Source of the DNA: Chloranthus sessilifolius
Taxonomy: Eukaryota; Streptophyta; Magnoliopsida; Chloranthales; Chloranthaceae
Reading direction: 5' to 3'
NCBI GenBank assembly: GCA_021018995.1
Contig: CM037588.1
Span: forward strand, 86,587,765-86,651,764
Length of the DNA stretch: 64,000 nt
In this document: in pieces, positions 50,890-62,385 of the stretch
Position numbering within the stretch: position 1 is the stretch's first letter
How the letters are laid out: each line of letters starts with the position of its first letter
Position numbers and translations under genes: made by a program
Notes under the pieces: model-generated
What the model saw: only the letters and a program-made list of their open reading frames with translations
What the model was told of the DNA's origin: nothing
Databases searched by the model: none

Positions 50890-51200
50890 GGCTAGAGTGT
50901 TGAAGCCTTGGTCTGCTCGAGTAGATGGATCTTGAAGGATATTCTGAAAGATAGTTCTAAAGGTTTCTTGAGAGGACTCGAGAGGATAGGCTTCTGTCTG
51001 AAGACTTCTTGAGTGGATGACTTCTGAAGGCAAAGAGCTGCTCGATGGGTGCTCGAAAATCTGGTCTTGAAGGTTCTTGACTGCTCGAGAGGCTAGCTTC
51101 AGCAGAGATTTGAACTGCTCGAGAAGAAGATCTGAAGGTGTGGTCTGCTCGAGACAGCTCGAGAGGCTAGATCTTAGGATTTCAGATCTACTCGAGATTG
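50890..51200. repeat. Cluster of CTCGAG hexamers
   Basis: Within about 300 bp the palindrome CTCGAG, usually as GCTCGAGA or CTCGAGAGG, occurs about eight times, along with degenerate GCTCGA versions. The spacing is irregular. It lies in the presumed U3 part of the LTR-like remnant, so it may be a repeated regulatory box or simply a decayed short tandem repeat. Confidence 0.6.
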
Positions 51201-51543
51201 CTCAAGCTGAGATTTCTGCTTCTCAACTGGTTTGTCTATTCTGTTGTAGCACTCCTTTAGGCATGGGTCCCACTTGTCTCTCATTGCAGCACTTCTAGGG
51301 GTTCAAAGCATGCTGAACAACCCATATGATGGTGACCACTATGGTTCAATCTCTGTATTTCCATCAGCTCCAATGCTTGACTCTAATTCCTTTCTTCTTG
51401 GCACTTGTTACATGGATTGTTGCACCAATCTATAGATTATTGCTAACTACAAAACCATACTCAAAAATCAATTATTAAATAGCTCTAAGGTCTAGTAAAG
51501 GCTAAGTTAAGAGGTGGAAAGTGGCATAATTTAGTGATTAACA

Positions 51544-51726
51544 CACCCCCAAACTTAATCTTTGCTAGTCCTCGAGCAAAGGAAGGATTAAATAGTTATT
51601 CTAAAAATTAAATGCCACTTTCGTAGGGAGCACAGATGCATTTAGCCTATGCATCAAGCCTTTTAAACCCCTAAGTGATCCCTAGTAGAGGAGTGAAGTC
51701 TCCTGAGGATTTTTAGTGAAGACAAA
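51544..51726 (-). mobile_element. 3' internal end of a retroelement, with polypurine tract
   Basis: The minus-strand sequence ends AAGTTTGGGGGTG (51544-51558), a polypurine-tract candidate directly before the LTR-like remnant. The rest is non-coding. It stops at 51726, where a different LTR begins. Confidence 0.45.
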
Positions 51727-54163
51727 TGTGATAGCCCGGATTTCGACATCCCAAAACCTGTGCCATCCACACGACCCTTGAGGTTGTGCCCCAAATAGTA
51801 CGCGGAACACTTGGTACATCCCCATATAAATAGATAAAACATAGATACAAGCTAATGCAGAACTAAATTTCCAGTTCTACAATATATCGTCAAAATAGTT
51901 AATCCAAAAGATCATTCTAATCCCATATTTCGGTATGGGCAAAAGAACCAACCCGAGCCATCAGTGCTGTAACTACGGTCACTCGAGATGGTTCGGCAAA
52001 AGAATATTACATGAACCATTATCCTTACAAAACATGGTTGGACGTACCAAGCCAAAAATATCTCTCTCAAAATAACGTCAAAGCACAGAGAGGGTCTTCT
52101 AAAAGAACCTCTCAGGAGGGGGCGCAGACTCCTCCCCTGGAATATACTCTGAGTCATCGGGATCAACCTTGCCAGAAGCTGCTCCTAACTCTGCACCTGT
52201 GACGTATAGTCGAAGGGTGAGCTACATCCTAGCTCAATAGGGATAATATCTGAACATGTACATCTTTCTTACTCACATACATTTCGTGACATAAATAACG
52301 CATGAATACGTCAATATAATTTAATTTGAAAGTAGTTTGAGATGCAGTAAAAATAAACAACATACTTTTGTTACTCTACTCATGACATCAGATGTTCTTG
52401 TTCACTAGTTCTCTTAATGATAACAAGGCTGGTCTCTTGACTTAAAGCAATTAACTTAAATAATCCCTGAGCAATATAGCATCGAGCCCTGATAGAATTC
52501 CCTCCATCGTCATCTAATCAGACTATTTTTCATTCAAACTAACCCACGTCCCTTTCACATAGGCGACGGGTACATAGCTACTACACATCCCTGGGATGTC
52601 TACTGGTGTACGGATTGGCCACCGTACCGATCACAGATATCCTGCAGAATTAGTCACGGGTATACCGCCACGTCGGTTGGGTATTCTACAAACCTTAAAT
52701 CGATTGTACACTATATATAGTTATTAACTGTGTGAATGTGCTAAATACATACTGATTCTCAGCCTGTTCAATCCCATTCATGGACCTTCTATTTCATGGA
52801 TCTTTACATCCACCGTACATCCCTGGGATGCCACATATTCTGTTGCATCCTTTAGATGCCCATAGCACATATGCATCCCTGTGATGGTTGAATTTTTTTA
52901 CTCGTTAATTTCCTCATTTATCTGTGTATGCACACACCATTTCTTACTACTACTACTTTAAAATTTTACATTTTAACTTCACTTTAAAAGAAAACATGTT
53001 TTGATTTAAACCTTTAAAGAAATAAGCATTCATATACTATCATCACATACATGTTCTCATAATTAAGGGTACAAGTTCAGATATTCCCCACTTTACACGC
53101 AATGTGATTCCAAGGATTCTCTAATCCTAGCTAGGGCTTAACCATCCTTAGGTTCGGCATAAACTAGGCCTGGTCAAACACACATAACACATCGTTATAT
53201 GTATAAGACATTGGGGTTAGAAGCCTAATCCCAACAAAAGTACAACCCATAGTAAAAACCCAACAAAAGCCTGTATTTCTCCAAATTGATCGAACGATTT
53301 GGAAATCGATCGAACGAAATCCAAAATCGATCAAACGATTTTATTTCGTTCAATTGATTTCCTCAGAAATCCATTCCATCACATTTTTGTCCCTTAGTAA
53401 ACCGATTGAACGATTTTTACATCATTCACACAGGTTCTCAAATCGATCGAACGATTTCTAAAATCGTTTGAATGATTTCTTCAGAATTCATTTTTTTCAC
53501 CTTATTTCTTCATTGGTCAAAATCGATTGAACGAATTCTAATTTCGTTCGATTGATTTTGCCCAGTCTCATATCCGAACGTGTTCTATCTAGATCCCATC
53601 TCATCATCATCCACACCATTCTTCATCCATTTCTCATACAAAATAGTTTAAATTCTCTAACTAATAACTAAACAAACTTGAAATAGTGGATCTTACCATA
53701 TCAAATGGTTGGATTTCCTTTGCTCCAAGCTTTAGTTCACTAGGGTTTCATAAACCCCCAAATCTCTACTCTCACCTCGATCCCGAGCTCGATCCGCTAG
53801 CTTTCCGAGCCAAGATCAATTATTTGCATTCAATGCACTCTTCTCAATTTCACATAAAAATTATACTCTCATTTACTCTCTTTTATCTCTTCTCACCAAC
53901 CCTATCTAAGAGAAATAAATTCTCTTCCCCTTTTCTTTATAACCTAAATTTTATATTAGGTGTTAAGCTTATATAGTTAACAAATGTGTGTGTGCACATA
54001 TATCTTTGGACACGTAGTCTAACTAAGTGGTTTTTATCATACAATTTATCTCACATGTGATCTACTAAGTCAACCAAGTCAATGTTGACCCGGTCAAAGA
54101 TGTGACCAGTCGGTCCTCTTCCCTAGGTGTACTATTTAAGCACGGAATTTTTGGGACATTACA
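51727..54163 (-). mobile_element. Del/Tekay-like LTR, minus strand, ~2.4 kb
   Basis: On the minus strand this begins TGTAATGTCCCAAAAATTCC and ends GGGCTATCACA, with TG/CA ends as LTRs have. An internal stretch (52200-52250) reads, on the minus strand, TATTGAGCTAGGATGTAGCTCACCC, a phrase I associate with Del/Tekay chromovirus LTRs. Just outside the start, AAGGACGGGTGAA could be the polypurine tract, so this would be a 3' LTR with only a little of its internal region left. The flanks (ACAAA and TTCAC) do not form a target duplication, so it is not a simple solo LTR. No protein-coding region is evident in it. Confidence 0.6.
53284..53570. repeat. Cluster of ATCGATCGAACGATTT boxes
   Basis: About nine variants of AATCGATCGAACGATTT, in both orientations, lie in less than 300 bp inside the Del/Tekay-like LTR (for example at 53287, 53303, 53324, 53400, 53443, 53521 and 53543). 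Each is partly self-complementary around ATCGAT. The spacing is irregular (about 17-60 bp). Confidence 0.75.
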
Positions 54164-54441
54164 TTCACCCGTCCTTGGGAATTTTCATCTGCAAAAATTA
54201 TACACAAGGGCCCCCCCCACACCTCGGCATGGGAGCCCACACACATCACATAGGTTAGCCATAATAATAGATTTTGCACAACAAAAACCATAGATTTGGG
54301 AGAATAAAACATAGCACATAATTGAGCTATGCAAACACCCAGCCTGTAAGAAACACATGCATTCTACAAACAACCACACACCCATACTATAGTGTACACC
54401 CAACAAAGTAAACGACCAACCATGGCCCATAGCAAAACATA

Positions 54442-54500
<59 letters not shown>

Positions 54501-54666
54501 TCATCCAAAAAGTTATGCACATAGTTCTGAGTGACAACCATGCCACGATTGTTCAAGAGGACCCATGGCCCCAAGTACCTGTGCTAGAATTTACAATTTG
54601 TTCCCAAAAAGAAGTTTTAGTTATCCAAAATATTACACCCCAACTAGCACTCTAAAGGAACAGCCC
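54164..54666. other. Non-coding stretch with AT microsatellite
   Basis: It holds a run of about 26 AT units at 54445-54497 and a run of nine C at about 54212-54220. The first bases may be leftover internal sequence of the Del/Tekay-like element. I see no gene. Confidence 0.6.
54445..54497. repeat. AT dinucleotide microsatellite
   Basis: About 26 uninterrupted AT units. It creates a spurious Tyr-Ile open frame on the minus strand. Confidence 0.97.
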
Positions 54667-55375
54667 TTAAGACTCCTCGTCGCCCAACAGATCTTCGCCA
54701 TCACCATGCTCTCTCGCACCCGAAGTCGACGCGTTCGGGACCCAGGCCTGCACTGCCGCCATACGCTGGAGATAGTCAACCGAATACATAAAGTGCATCT
54801 CCTCTGCATGAAATGTATCATAGTAATCCAGTCGTTGATTGAGAAGGCGGTTATTCTCAGCCATTTGGCACGTGTTGGCCTCCAACAAGGCATAAAGATC
54901 ACCAATAGTCGGCGCAGGAACTCCCTCAGGTGGTGGTGGTGGTACGTGCATCTGAGCACGACGCCTAGCAGGCTTCTGCAATGGAAAAGTAGTAGCAGGC
55001 TCATCGTGAATAAGGGTGTCATGTGCTGGCTGGTCTGGAGCTTGTGGTTCAAGTTGTGGTGGTTCTTGGACGAGCGGTTTCTTAATCAACTTTACGTAGG
55101 TTCAATTCCAGTCAACAATGGTGAACGGTTGAACATTACCCATTAGTCGTGGTTCATTCAGAGAGAGGGTGTATATATCTCCTCCTGCATAATCCTCGAC
55201 CATTAGGAAAATCAGTCGGGCATATGGCATGTAATCTACAGATTTCTTAACCTCTTCAAGCATATTTTTACGAGCATACTTCATCCCTTCAAGTACCATC
55301 TTGGGCGCATTAAACCACTGTGCGACCATGGATTCTCTCGAACCCGTCGCGGCGATGCACTCGCGATAGAATGGA
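54667..55375 (-). pseudogene. Transposon-type ORF fragment of unknown function
   Basis: One minus-strand frame runs through this stretch with little interruption. The N-terminal part (55375-55102) reads FYRECIAATGSRESMVAQWF, then KYARKNMLEEVKKSVDYMPYARLIFLMVEDY. The C-terminal part is proline-rich and charged (PPPPPEGVPAPTIGDLYALL, then a coiled-coil-like NNRLLNQRLDYYDTF, then an acidic end DGEDLLGDEES). The layout resembles the 'putative plant transposon protein' ORFs found with Athila-like elements, but I cannot confirm that. The LTR starting at 55376 cuts it at its N-terminal side, so it was probably the target of that insertion or is joined to it by recombination. Confidence 0.4.
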
Positions 55376-56037
55376 TGTAGAGTCGCCACCCGGAGCTTTT
55401 GGTGGCCCGCGAAACCTTTAAATCAATATTTTGAGCATCGAAGTGCTAAATATGACTCTGATTTACCAATTTTTGCCAAAGACTCTAGGGTAGGGGCTTC
55501 GGTTATCAATCGGGAAGGGTTTAGGCACTCGATCAACCCGCACGTAGCGGTCTCTATCTATGGCCAAAATAAAAAAAAAATGGGCGGAGCTTCCCCTTGC
55601 CCGAAGGCGATACGGTTCTATCAAGCTTTGAGCCAAATAAAAATTTCGGTGGCGTAACGGCTTGAATCCTTGGACGGAGGAAACACCAAGAAGGTAGAGG
55701 AAGAGAGGGGTGAGCCGGAGCTCACGGACCCTTGTTGCACCGTGGAAGACCTTCGCTTTGGCATGCTTCCGATGACTTTAAATGGCTTAAACGGTGGGGG
55801 AATGGATTCTAATGCTAGGATTCGGTAGATGGGAAGTGTAGGATGAAGCTAGGGACTAAGCTTGACTAAAAAGGGGTGATATAATGGTTGAAATGGATTG
55901 AAAGGGGTGAGCTAAGCATGCTGGAATTCTGGTTGAAGAATGCAAAATAAGATGGAACTTTCTCTCACTAGGGCTCTCTCTCTTAAGCTCTTTCAACCTT
56001 AATTTTTTTCAACCCTTTGGGAATAGGGGGGGCTCTC

Positions 56038-56045
56038 TATTTATA
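56038..56045 (-). promoter_or_regulatory. TATA box of the Tat/Ogre-type LTR
   Basis: The minus strand reads CTCTATAAATAGAGAG, a strong plant TATA box, about 900 bp from the LTR start at 56943. It supports the minus-strand orientation. CT/AG-rich sequence follows downstream. Confidence 0.65.
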
Positions 56046-56322
56046 GAGAAGAGGTGGGTTAGAGGGTTACTTAAGAGTTAATTAGTTTAGTAATTAGGTA
56101 ATCCTCCATCTAAGGTTTTCTAGGTTTTTAGGGTCCTAAGGGTTTGGGGAACTGATTTCAATGGCAGATGATGGGGTGAGACCATAGGTGACTTAAGGGT
56201 TGCATATAAGCTCAAAGGGGGTGCAACCAACCTTAAGACACCCACCTCAACCAATGGGATGGTCAAAAGGTCAAACCTGATGAAGGGATTTTAAGCATCT
56301 GATGACAGTTACTGTAGCTAAG

Positions 56323-56545
56323 CTGGGCGTATCTATTACATACGCCCAGTTTATGTACAGTGATTTCCATGAAAACTAGAGGAGACCTGAGAAGCTGGGT
56401 GTCCGCGGTGGGCCCTACCTATGCTGGGCGTATGTATTATGTACGCCCGACCAATTTTGGCCCAAAAATACCAGGTGTAAATAATATATACGCCTGATCA
56501 AAATGGGGCCAAATATGCTGGGTGTATCTAATACATACGCCTGAG
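56323..56545. repeat. Four palindromic boxes inside the Tat/Ogre-type LTR
   Basis: Boxes at 56323-56349, 56424-56449, 56471-56497 and 56517-56545 share the design CTGGGCGTATSTA-TTA-CATACGCCCAG with degenerate cores (TCTATTACA, TGTATTATG, AAATAATATA, TCTAATACA). Arms keep GGGCGTA/TACGCC while the core varies. Confidence 0.85.
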
Positions 56546-56943
56546 CAAAAGTCATGATTTTATGTAAAATGTCAATCAGCCATAACTTTTAAACAGTAAC
56601 TCCAAATTGATCTTTGGCTTGCTGGAAAGCTGGAGAAGTCCTCCTTCTAATGGTATGTGGCTCATCCTTGGCAGTGATTTGTTTAAAATTTTGTAGCTCT
56701 CCTCCCATCAAATGCTTAGAAGGGTTTAAGTTGAGTATGGGAAGGGATCCTAGGGTTTAGAGGTGATCTCTAAGGGTTGGGGGAATTTTTCTAAAGGGTT
56801 CATGGTGATTCCTAAAGGTTTGGATAGGTTCCTAAGGGTTCAGGGTGATTCCTAAGGGTTCAGGGGTGCCATCGGAAGCACAGGGGTACATCTCTCTCGG
56901 AGTACAGACTAATCGGGCCTTGGGACAAATTTGGGTGTCTACA

Positions 56944-56958
56944 GATGCCCCTCTTTAG
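56944..56958 (-). promoter_or_regulatory. Polypurine tract of the Tat/Ogre-type element
   Basis: The minus strand reads AAAGAGGGGCATC immediately before TGTAGACACCC. This is the plus-strand DNA primer site of such elements and marks the LTR as a 3' LTR. The element therefore extends towards the right end of the window. Confidence 0.75.
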
Positions 56959-59160
56959 TATTTGACCACTAATGATCGGATGCCAAAGATAAAAGACATC
57001 CGCAGAGGTCCAAGGCACGTTGGATGGGTCCACCTGGTTTAACTCGATTCTCAAACATTCATGGTGATGGTGAGTGTACGTAAGCCCTCTCATTTCGGGA
57101 TATCGTCCGTACCTCAATGCTAACAGTCCCCTGGCGCATTGCGACATTACTGGGCATAACTGCGATGATCATAAAAAGTGTAAGCCCGCTAGTGGGGATA
57201 TCGTCCACTTCCTGAGGGAAATTATAGATTTGTGATGTTGAGTATTAATTTGAACCAGACAGCTCCATGAAACGGGGTGATCGATCTATGCTTCGGAATC
57301 GACGCGAAGTACACAAGGCGAAGGCCTACAAATTGTGTCCAATCCTATGGGGTATCGACAGCTCCATTGGATTGGCCACGGGTGGCCTTACCTAGGTAAG
57401 ACTCGGAGTCCTTGGGCGAACCCATGAACCTCAAGGTTGCTTTAGCATGATTTACCCGTGTGGAGAAAATATTGATGTCGCAACACTTCTTGGGAATGCG
57501 TGCCCATTTTCAGAGTGAATTTTTGTGTGTTATTTTCAAATTTTATTTTATTTTGAGGCCTCTAAGCAAAGCTCAAGGACCTCTGGCAATTTTATTCTTG
57601 CACAACTCTTTAAGTGGATCAAATGCCAGTTGATACGCTTTAAGAGTGCGTGCGCTCTGTCGGGGATAGGTACACCTTGGGGATGTGCACGTTCTGGTGG
57701 TGAGGTGCTCCTGATTCACGCGAACTGGGGTGCCTTAACTCGAGAAAAAGCTGAAAAAGATCAGGCTAGGACCAAACATCCATCGAAAGAGATGGTCAAT
57801 TCTAGCCTCCATCCCTAATGAAATTATGTCTTACTAACTATGCACAGACAGACACCCATTAGGGGCGATAAGCAGCAAATAGGCGTGAATGGAAGCCTCA
57901 ACCCTAAGGTACAATTTACGAGGACAAACGACTATCCTGCGGATACCCAGATGCAAGTGTGTACATTCAATAGGGACACCATGCCTATACAGGTTTTAAG
58001 CCTGTGTAAAAGGAAGTAAAAGGGAATGAGCCCTTCGGTCTGTATGTTTGCACATAGTTTGGATGGTTGTAATTTTATTTTTGACGGGTCAGTTTCAACT
58101 GACAATAAACTTTTTGAATGGTCTGAAGTCAGGTGAACTCTTGGTCAACATAGATCCGAAGGTGGACGATCAGAGCCAAAGCTTGAAAGGTGGGGTCAAC
58201 CTACTCAGGATTTTAACTACATAACAAAAGGTTGTTATCCCGAACCTTCTCCTTCTCCCCCTTTTTTTTTTCTTCTTCCTTTTTTTTTTGCACATGTCAG
58301 TTTGAGACTTTGAGCATGCTCACACTATTTTTATTTTCGCATATATCCTTAGGCAGATCAACTTTCCATGTTGATACACCTCAAGGACGTGCGCATTCCG
58401 GTGATAGGTCCTTGGTTTGCTTGCCGGATCAGGTCTCACCTCCAGGGGATGCGTGGTCTTGGTCTTTAAACAAATTAAACCCAACTATCTTGTTTAGGAA
58501 AGTGGGTTCGGAAGCGGGTTCCTAATGACCAGGGGTAAACATGACTAGTATTTTGCCTGCCGGATCAGGCATGAGGTATCCCTGTGTAAAACAGGGTTTG
58601 AGAATTTTTGGGTGAACCCGGTCATTCTGAATTGATTTAACACGACTCTCGAAGTGGGGCAAACAAGCGTTGCAACGCTCTTTTGAGAACTAGTGTTGTG
58701 TTTCAGCATTTTTCCTTTTTCTCTCTTCTCTCTTTCTTTTTATGGTTGTTCTTTCATGTGAATCTCCCTCTTTTTTGTTTAGGTTTTATGCAAGATTTTT
58801 TATGATTTTATGATTTTATGGGAGCATTCAGCGGGCTCTTACAGATCTAGATCCATTATTATAGCACGGTCCCTTTGGGCCAATCGAAGGGAGCTCGAAG
58901 GGCCATTTGGGGATGCGTGCACGATCACCTGATGATATGGGGGCTTCTAAGAGGGGCCAGGCCTAGATCTGGGGCATACAAAGGGCCTGTAGGGTCATCA
59001 AAGCCAAAATTTGGCTAGGCGTATATAATATATACGCCTGGCAAATCTGCAACGAAAATGGCCAGGCGTATATATTATATACGCCTGACCAAAATCTAGC
59101 AATTTAAAAACTGCTCGAGCCTGAGTACAAAAGGGGCCCTCCTTTCAAATTCTATTTTCT
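56959..59160 (-). other. 3' region of the Tat/Ogre-type element, non-coding, degenerate repeats
   Basis: I see no gene on either strand. Two diverged copies of a block with GTGCGCxTTCxGGTGATAGGT lie near 57650-57700 and 58390-58415, and GGGATATCGTCC occurs twice (57097 and 57196). Two palindromic boxes are at 59014-59042 and 59061-59090. T-rich tracts lie at 58258-58290 and 58730-58810. Such repeat-bearing, fast-changing 3' regions are known for Tat-lineage elements. Confidence 0.5.
59014..59090. repeat. Two palindromic boxes upstream of the PMD-like gene
   Basis: At 59014-59042 and 59061-59090 there are near-perfect dyads with arms AGGCGTATATA/TATATACGCCT around a single central base, separated by 18 bp. 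They lie about 530 bp before the PMD-like start codon. Confidence 0.9.
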
Positions 59161-59622
59161 TTCCTCCTTCCTTCTCAAGTCCAGGACAGCCCCTTAGGGT
59201 TTTTGTGTTTGATTTTGCTTGAGTTCTACCATCGGGAGTTGCTCGTGCCGATTAAAAGCGTTCACTCTTCGCCGATTTTTAGATCTATTTCCTCCCCTAT
59301 TGAAGGTAATCACCACCCCTCTTTCATCTTTCCTTTAGATTTTGATAGTGTTTTTTTGTTTGAAATGCTTAATGTCTTTGTGGTGAAAGATTAATGCTTT
59401 TGATTTTCTTTCAAGTATATGTGATTCCTTATGCCTATGCTCCCCCTTTTTTTTCATTTTTTATTATATCATCATCATTCATCATTCATTTTTTCTTTTT
59501 TTTCTTTCATGATGGATTTGTGCTTTTCCCCCCTTTTTTCTCTTTTCTTGTTCTTCCTTATTTTGTTTTTTTTTTTTTCTTTAGCAACATTTCCTTATAC
59601 CGATGTGTTCCACCTTTTTAGG
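59160..59622 (+). other. Leader of the PMD-like gene, possible 5' UTR intron
   Basis: The stretch is pyrimidine-rich. A GTAATCACC donor-like site follows GAAG at about 59306, and a T-rich tract ends in TTTTTAG directly before ATG at 59623, which would suit an intron in the 5' UTR. No clear TATA box is seen. Confidence 0.35.
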
Positions 59623-61984
59623 ATGTCTGGCGACGAAGGGCAAGATCAACAGGAGGGGCCAGAGATGGCCTATGGTCCTCATGGGGAGCAGTTTATCATT
59701 TCTTAGCGCTCTTCTCAACCCTGGTAGGAAATGCACGGTGAAGTCGCCCACATTGGCCTCCTCCATTATCAGCACACCCATATCTCCAACTTCGGGATTG
59801 CTGGCCAGGTAAACCGATGAGTCCTTTTCTTTTCCTTCGATGCTTTGCTATACCATTTCACTCCTGTTCGATAGATTCCTTTTGTTTGTAGCCTTTACCT
59901 CATATCATGTTTCAGGGTGGCTGGTTTGATCTCCAGTGCCTCGTGCTCTATCTTCCCCCAGTGGTGAAGGACCTGCTTGCTTAAGCCGGTTTTGGGGATT
60001 TTATTTCGTGCCCCGCTGTGAGGGTCGACACGGCTTATGTGAAGGCCCTAATAGAGCGCTTCCACCCTGAGACCATGACATTTCATATGGTCGTTGTTGA
60101 GATGACCCTTACACCCGTGGACTAGTCCATGATCACTGGGGTTCGCATTGGAGGGGTGTCAGTGACACCTACCCGCACTCCTGATAGGGAGGAGGTGACT
60201 CGGCTGATAGGGGCCTACCCAACCTCAGGGAATGTTCACGGTTCTGAAGTCAAGTTATCCTGGCTGGTTAGTCTATTTGAGCCTCATGAGTTAATGGATC
60301 TGGGCCAGCCCGATGTGGCCATTTATCCCAAGCCAGAGCGTGCACTAATGCTGGCCCGTATTTCTCTGTTGTTCCTTTTGGGTAAGACTCTTCTTTCAAA
60401 TACCAGCGGAAGGCGGGCCTCATTGTCCCTTCTCAGTCTTATGGTGAACTGGGACAACGTGCATCGGTTTGATTGGGGCGGTGCTAGCTATGCGGTGCTC
60501 ATGTTTAGTCTGGCGCGAGCTGTACTTGGGGAGTCCAGTTCCATTGTGGGCTTTTGGCCCGCACTTGAGGTATTTTATCCCCTGGTCTCAGTTTGTCCAA
60601 CTTTTCCCTTTTATGGAATATTTTTTTTATCTGCTTGCCTTCTCAGGTTTGGGGGTATCTGCATTTCCAACCTGGTCGCCCTTTGCTTCTATCCGAAGTT
60701 CCTACGTTCCCCCTCATGAGCAATTGGCACTCGAACCGCCGTCGGGACGTAGGCATGAAGCACCTGGAGTTAGGGCTGCGCTCCCAGTTTGATCTGTTGA
60801 TCCCTGAGTAGGTATAACAATTTCTCTCTTTACAAATGTGATAGTTCTTTCGTGTTGTGGGTTCAAATGTATATATATCCCTCCTCTCTTTTTTTTTTTT
60901 TGAGCAGGTCATCCTTGATCCCTACGTCGAATCTCCCTTCTGAAACCTGGCTGTAGTGGGTCCTTCTCGCTTTTTGTTAGACTGATGTATCATTTTCTTC
61001 TAGGGGTCCTGGACTAGGGCCTATTACCTAGGAGAGAGGGTGGTTCATCAGTACCGCCCTCTTTTCGCTGTGCCCCAAGCTCCCCCAGCTGATGTGTTGG
61101 CTCTTGAAGGTTCCACCGAAGTGCTTACCGCTCGCTTCCTCCATCATGGGGTCCCCATTGATGATCTTCTTTTTTCAGGGGGATATCAGATGTGGTATGA
61201 GTCTCTGCCCTATCATTCTCTGCTGCCCCGGTTCGTGCCCGGTGCCAACTTTTTGGCTTTTGGCGGTCCGCGGTCTCAGTTAATGTTCTTTCCTCTTTTT
61301 ATTTAGCAACCTTCCTGTGATTGCCTTGATTGCCCTGCTATTTGAATAAAAACCATTTCTCTCTACAGTTTGGGCAGGGTGGTGACTCAGATGAGGGGAT
61401 GAGGCAGCTGCTCCTGATGAGGCTACAGGTGCTGGACCTTCTGACCCTTTCGGTGCTAGTGCTTCTGGCAGTTCACCAGCCGAGATCCAGGGGACCTTTA
61501 AGCACTTGGATGATGCTTTCCTGTCGCGTATGTGTGCCGATGTGGCTGAGAAGGCACGCATATCCGCTGAAGCTATTTAGATCCCACCTCCTGAGTTGAT
61601 CCCCAGGGTAATTTCTCCCTTGTTGCCTTTCTCTCTTTTTTTCTTGAACTATGCGGATGACCTGTGTGACTGACACCTCTTTTTCTTACTGTGCAGAATT
61701 ATGAGTCGGCCGTGAACTAAGCTGAATATTACCGCAACATCATCTGGCTTAGAGAGGCTGAGGTGGTGAGTGAATACTGACCAAACCTGATCATTTTCTT
61801 AATTACCTTTTGCTTGTTTCCCTACTTGATGGCCTCTGGTGTGCTCCTGCAACGTGCTCGTGAAAAGGAGTCGCGCTCTCTGCTCGGCCACATCTCACAG
61901 GCGTGGACTTGGGTGGGAGAGACTCGTACTTTTCAAAGTGCGACCCGACGTCGGAAGAAGTCGAAGGGGGCTGCCCAAGACTAG
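59623..61984 (+). pseudogene. Plant mobile domain (PMD)-like gene with introns, antisense to the Tat-type LTR
   Basis: The first exon starts MSGDEGQDQQEGPEMAYG at 59623 and ends near a GTAAAC donor at 59809. Coding resumes after TTTCAG at 59916 with WFDLQCLVLYLP, ALIERFHPETMTFHM, EMTLTP and ITGVRIGGVSVTP, the classic PMD N-terminal signature. It goes on with LLGKTLLSNTSG and WDNVHRFDWGGASYAVLMF, then after TTCTCAG (60646) VWGYLHFQPGRPLL and MKHLELGLRSQFDLLIPE. Later exons are less sure: about 61004-61305 (GERVVHQYRPLF) and about 61370-61580 (GTFKHLDDAFLSRMCADVAE). A basic end, ATRRRKKSKGAAQD, stops at 61982-61984. PMD proteins (MAIN/MAIL family in hosts) are also carried by MULEs and Tat-type elements. 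The frame is broken in places, so it is probably not functional. Exon borders are my inference. Confidence 0.7.
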
Positions 61985-62385
61985 TTTATTTCCTGAAATT
62001 TTGAAACATTGAAACAGTTTAGACTTTTATTTATTGAGGGAATATGTAATCTTTTAAACAACAAAATTTTTTTGAATGGTTTTATGATTTTTATGATTTA
62101 TATGAATGCTCTGTTTGGTTATCTCTCCGCTTTTATGGTTTCCTTTTCTTTAGCATGAAGCGGGCCAGAGCCCCTCCAATGATGGGGTTGGGCCGCATAT
62201 GATCCTTCGTATATGACCCACGGATACCGCGTCATCTGAGGATTTCCCATGGGCGCGTGAGCGTGCCTGCCTGTGGGTTGCCCCGAGATAAAAAAAGTAG
62301 GCAAAGCGAAACCCGTCCCTCTCTTGGGGGAAGTAAAAAAAAGGACCAATGCGAGGGGAGCCACACTTTCCTGCATTTTTAAGTG
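61985..62385. other. Spacer between PMD-like gene and palindromic block
   Basis: AT-rich sequence follows the PMD-like stop (61990-62100), suitable for a polyadenylation region although no strong AATAAA is seen. The rest is non-coding. Confidence 0.5.

Larger units (their letters stand above)
49981..51543 (-). mobile_element. LTR-like remnant, minus strand, abutting the array
   Basis: The plus-strand text at 51541-51600 is the reverse complement of CTCGAGGACTAGCAAAG followed by AAGTTTGGGGGTG, a purine-rich run often found just before the 3' LTR of plant retroelements. The LTR would then begin TGTTAATCACT at 51543 and run down to the array. A TATAAATA box lies in the right orientation at 50641-50648. 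The inner end at 49981 shows no clean CA terminus, so the LTR may be truncated there. Superfamily is uncertain. No coding region is seen in this 1.56 kb. Confidence 0.55.
55376..56943 (-). mobile_element. Tat/Ogre-type LTR, minus strand (3' LTR)
   Basis: Ends are TGTAGA...TCTACA (plus strand), a perfect 6-bp terminal inverted repeat. On the minus strand it begins TGTAGACACCCAAATTTGTC and ends GGTGGCGACTCTACA, both typical of plant Tat/Ogre LTRs. The polypurine tract lies directly before it. It holds a TATA box (56038-56045), four palindromic boxes (56323-56545) and short degenerate repeats of CCTAAGGGTTCAGGGTGATT (about 56745-56872). Length is 1568 bp. No target duplication is visible. The plus-strand text at 55480-55560 is a familiar repeat phrase in plant genomes. 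Confidence 0.75.

Noticed and set aside
54185-54574. Minus-strand ORF with a Tyr-Ile run
   Set aside because: It is produced by the AT microsatellite and has no recognisable domain.
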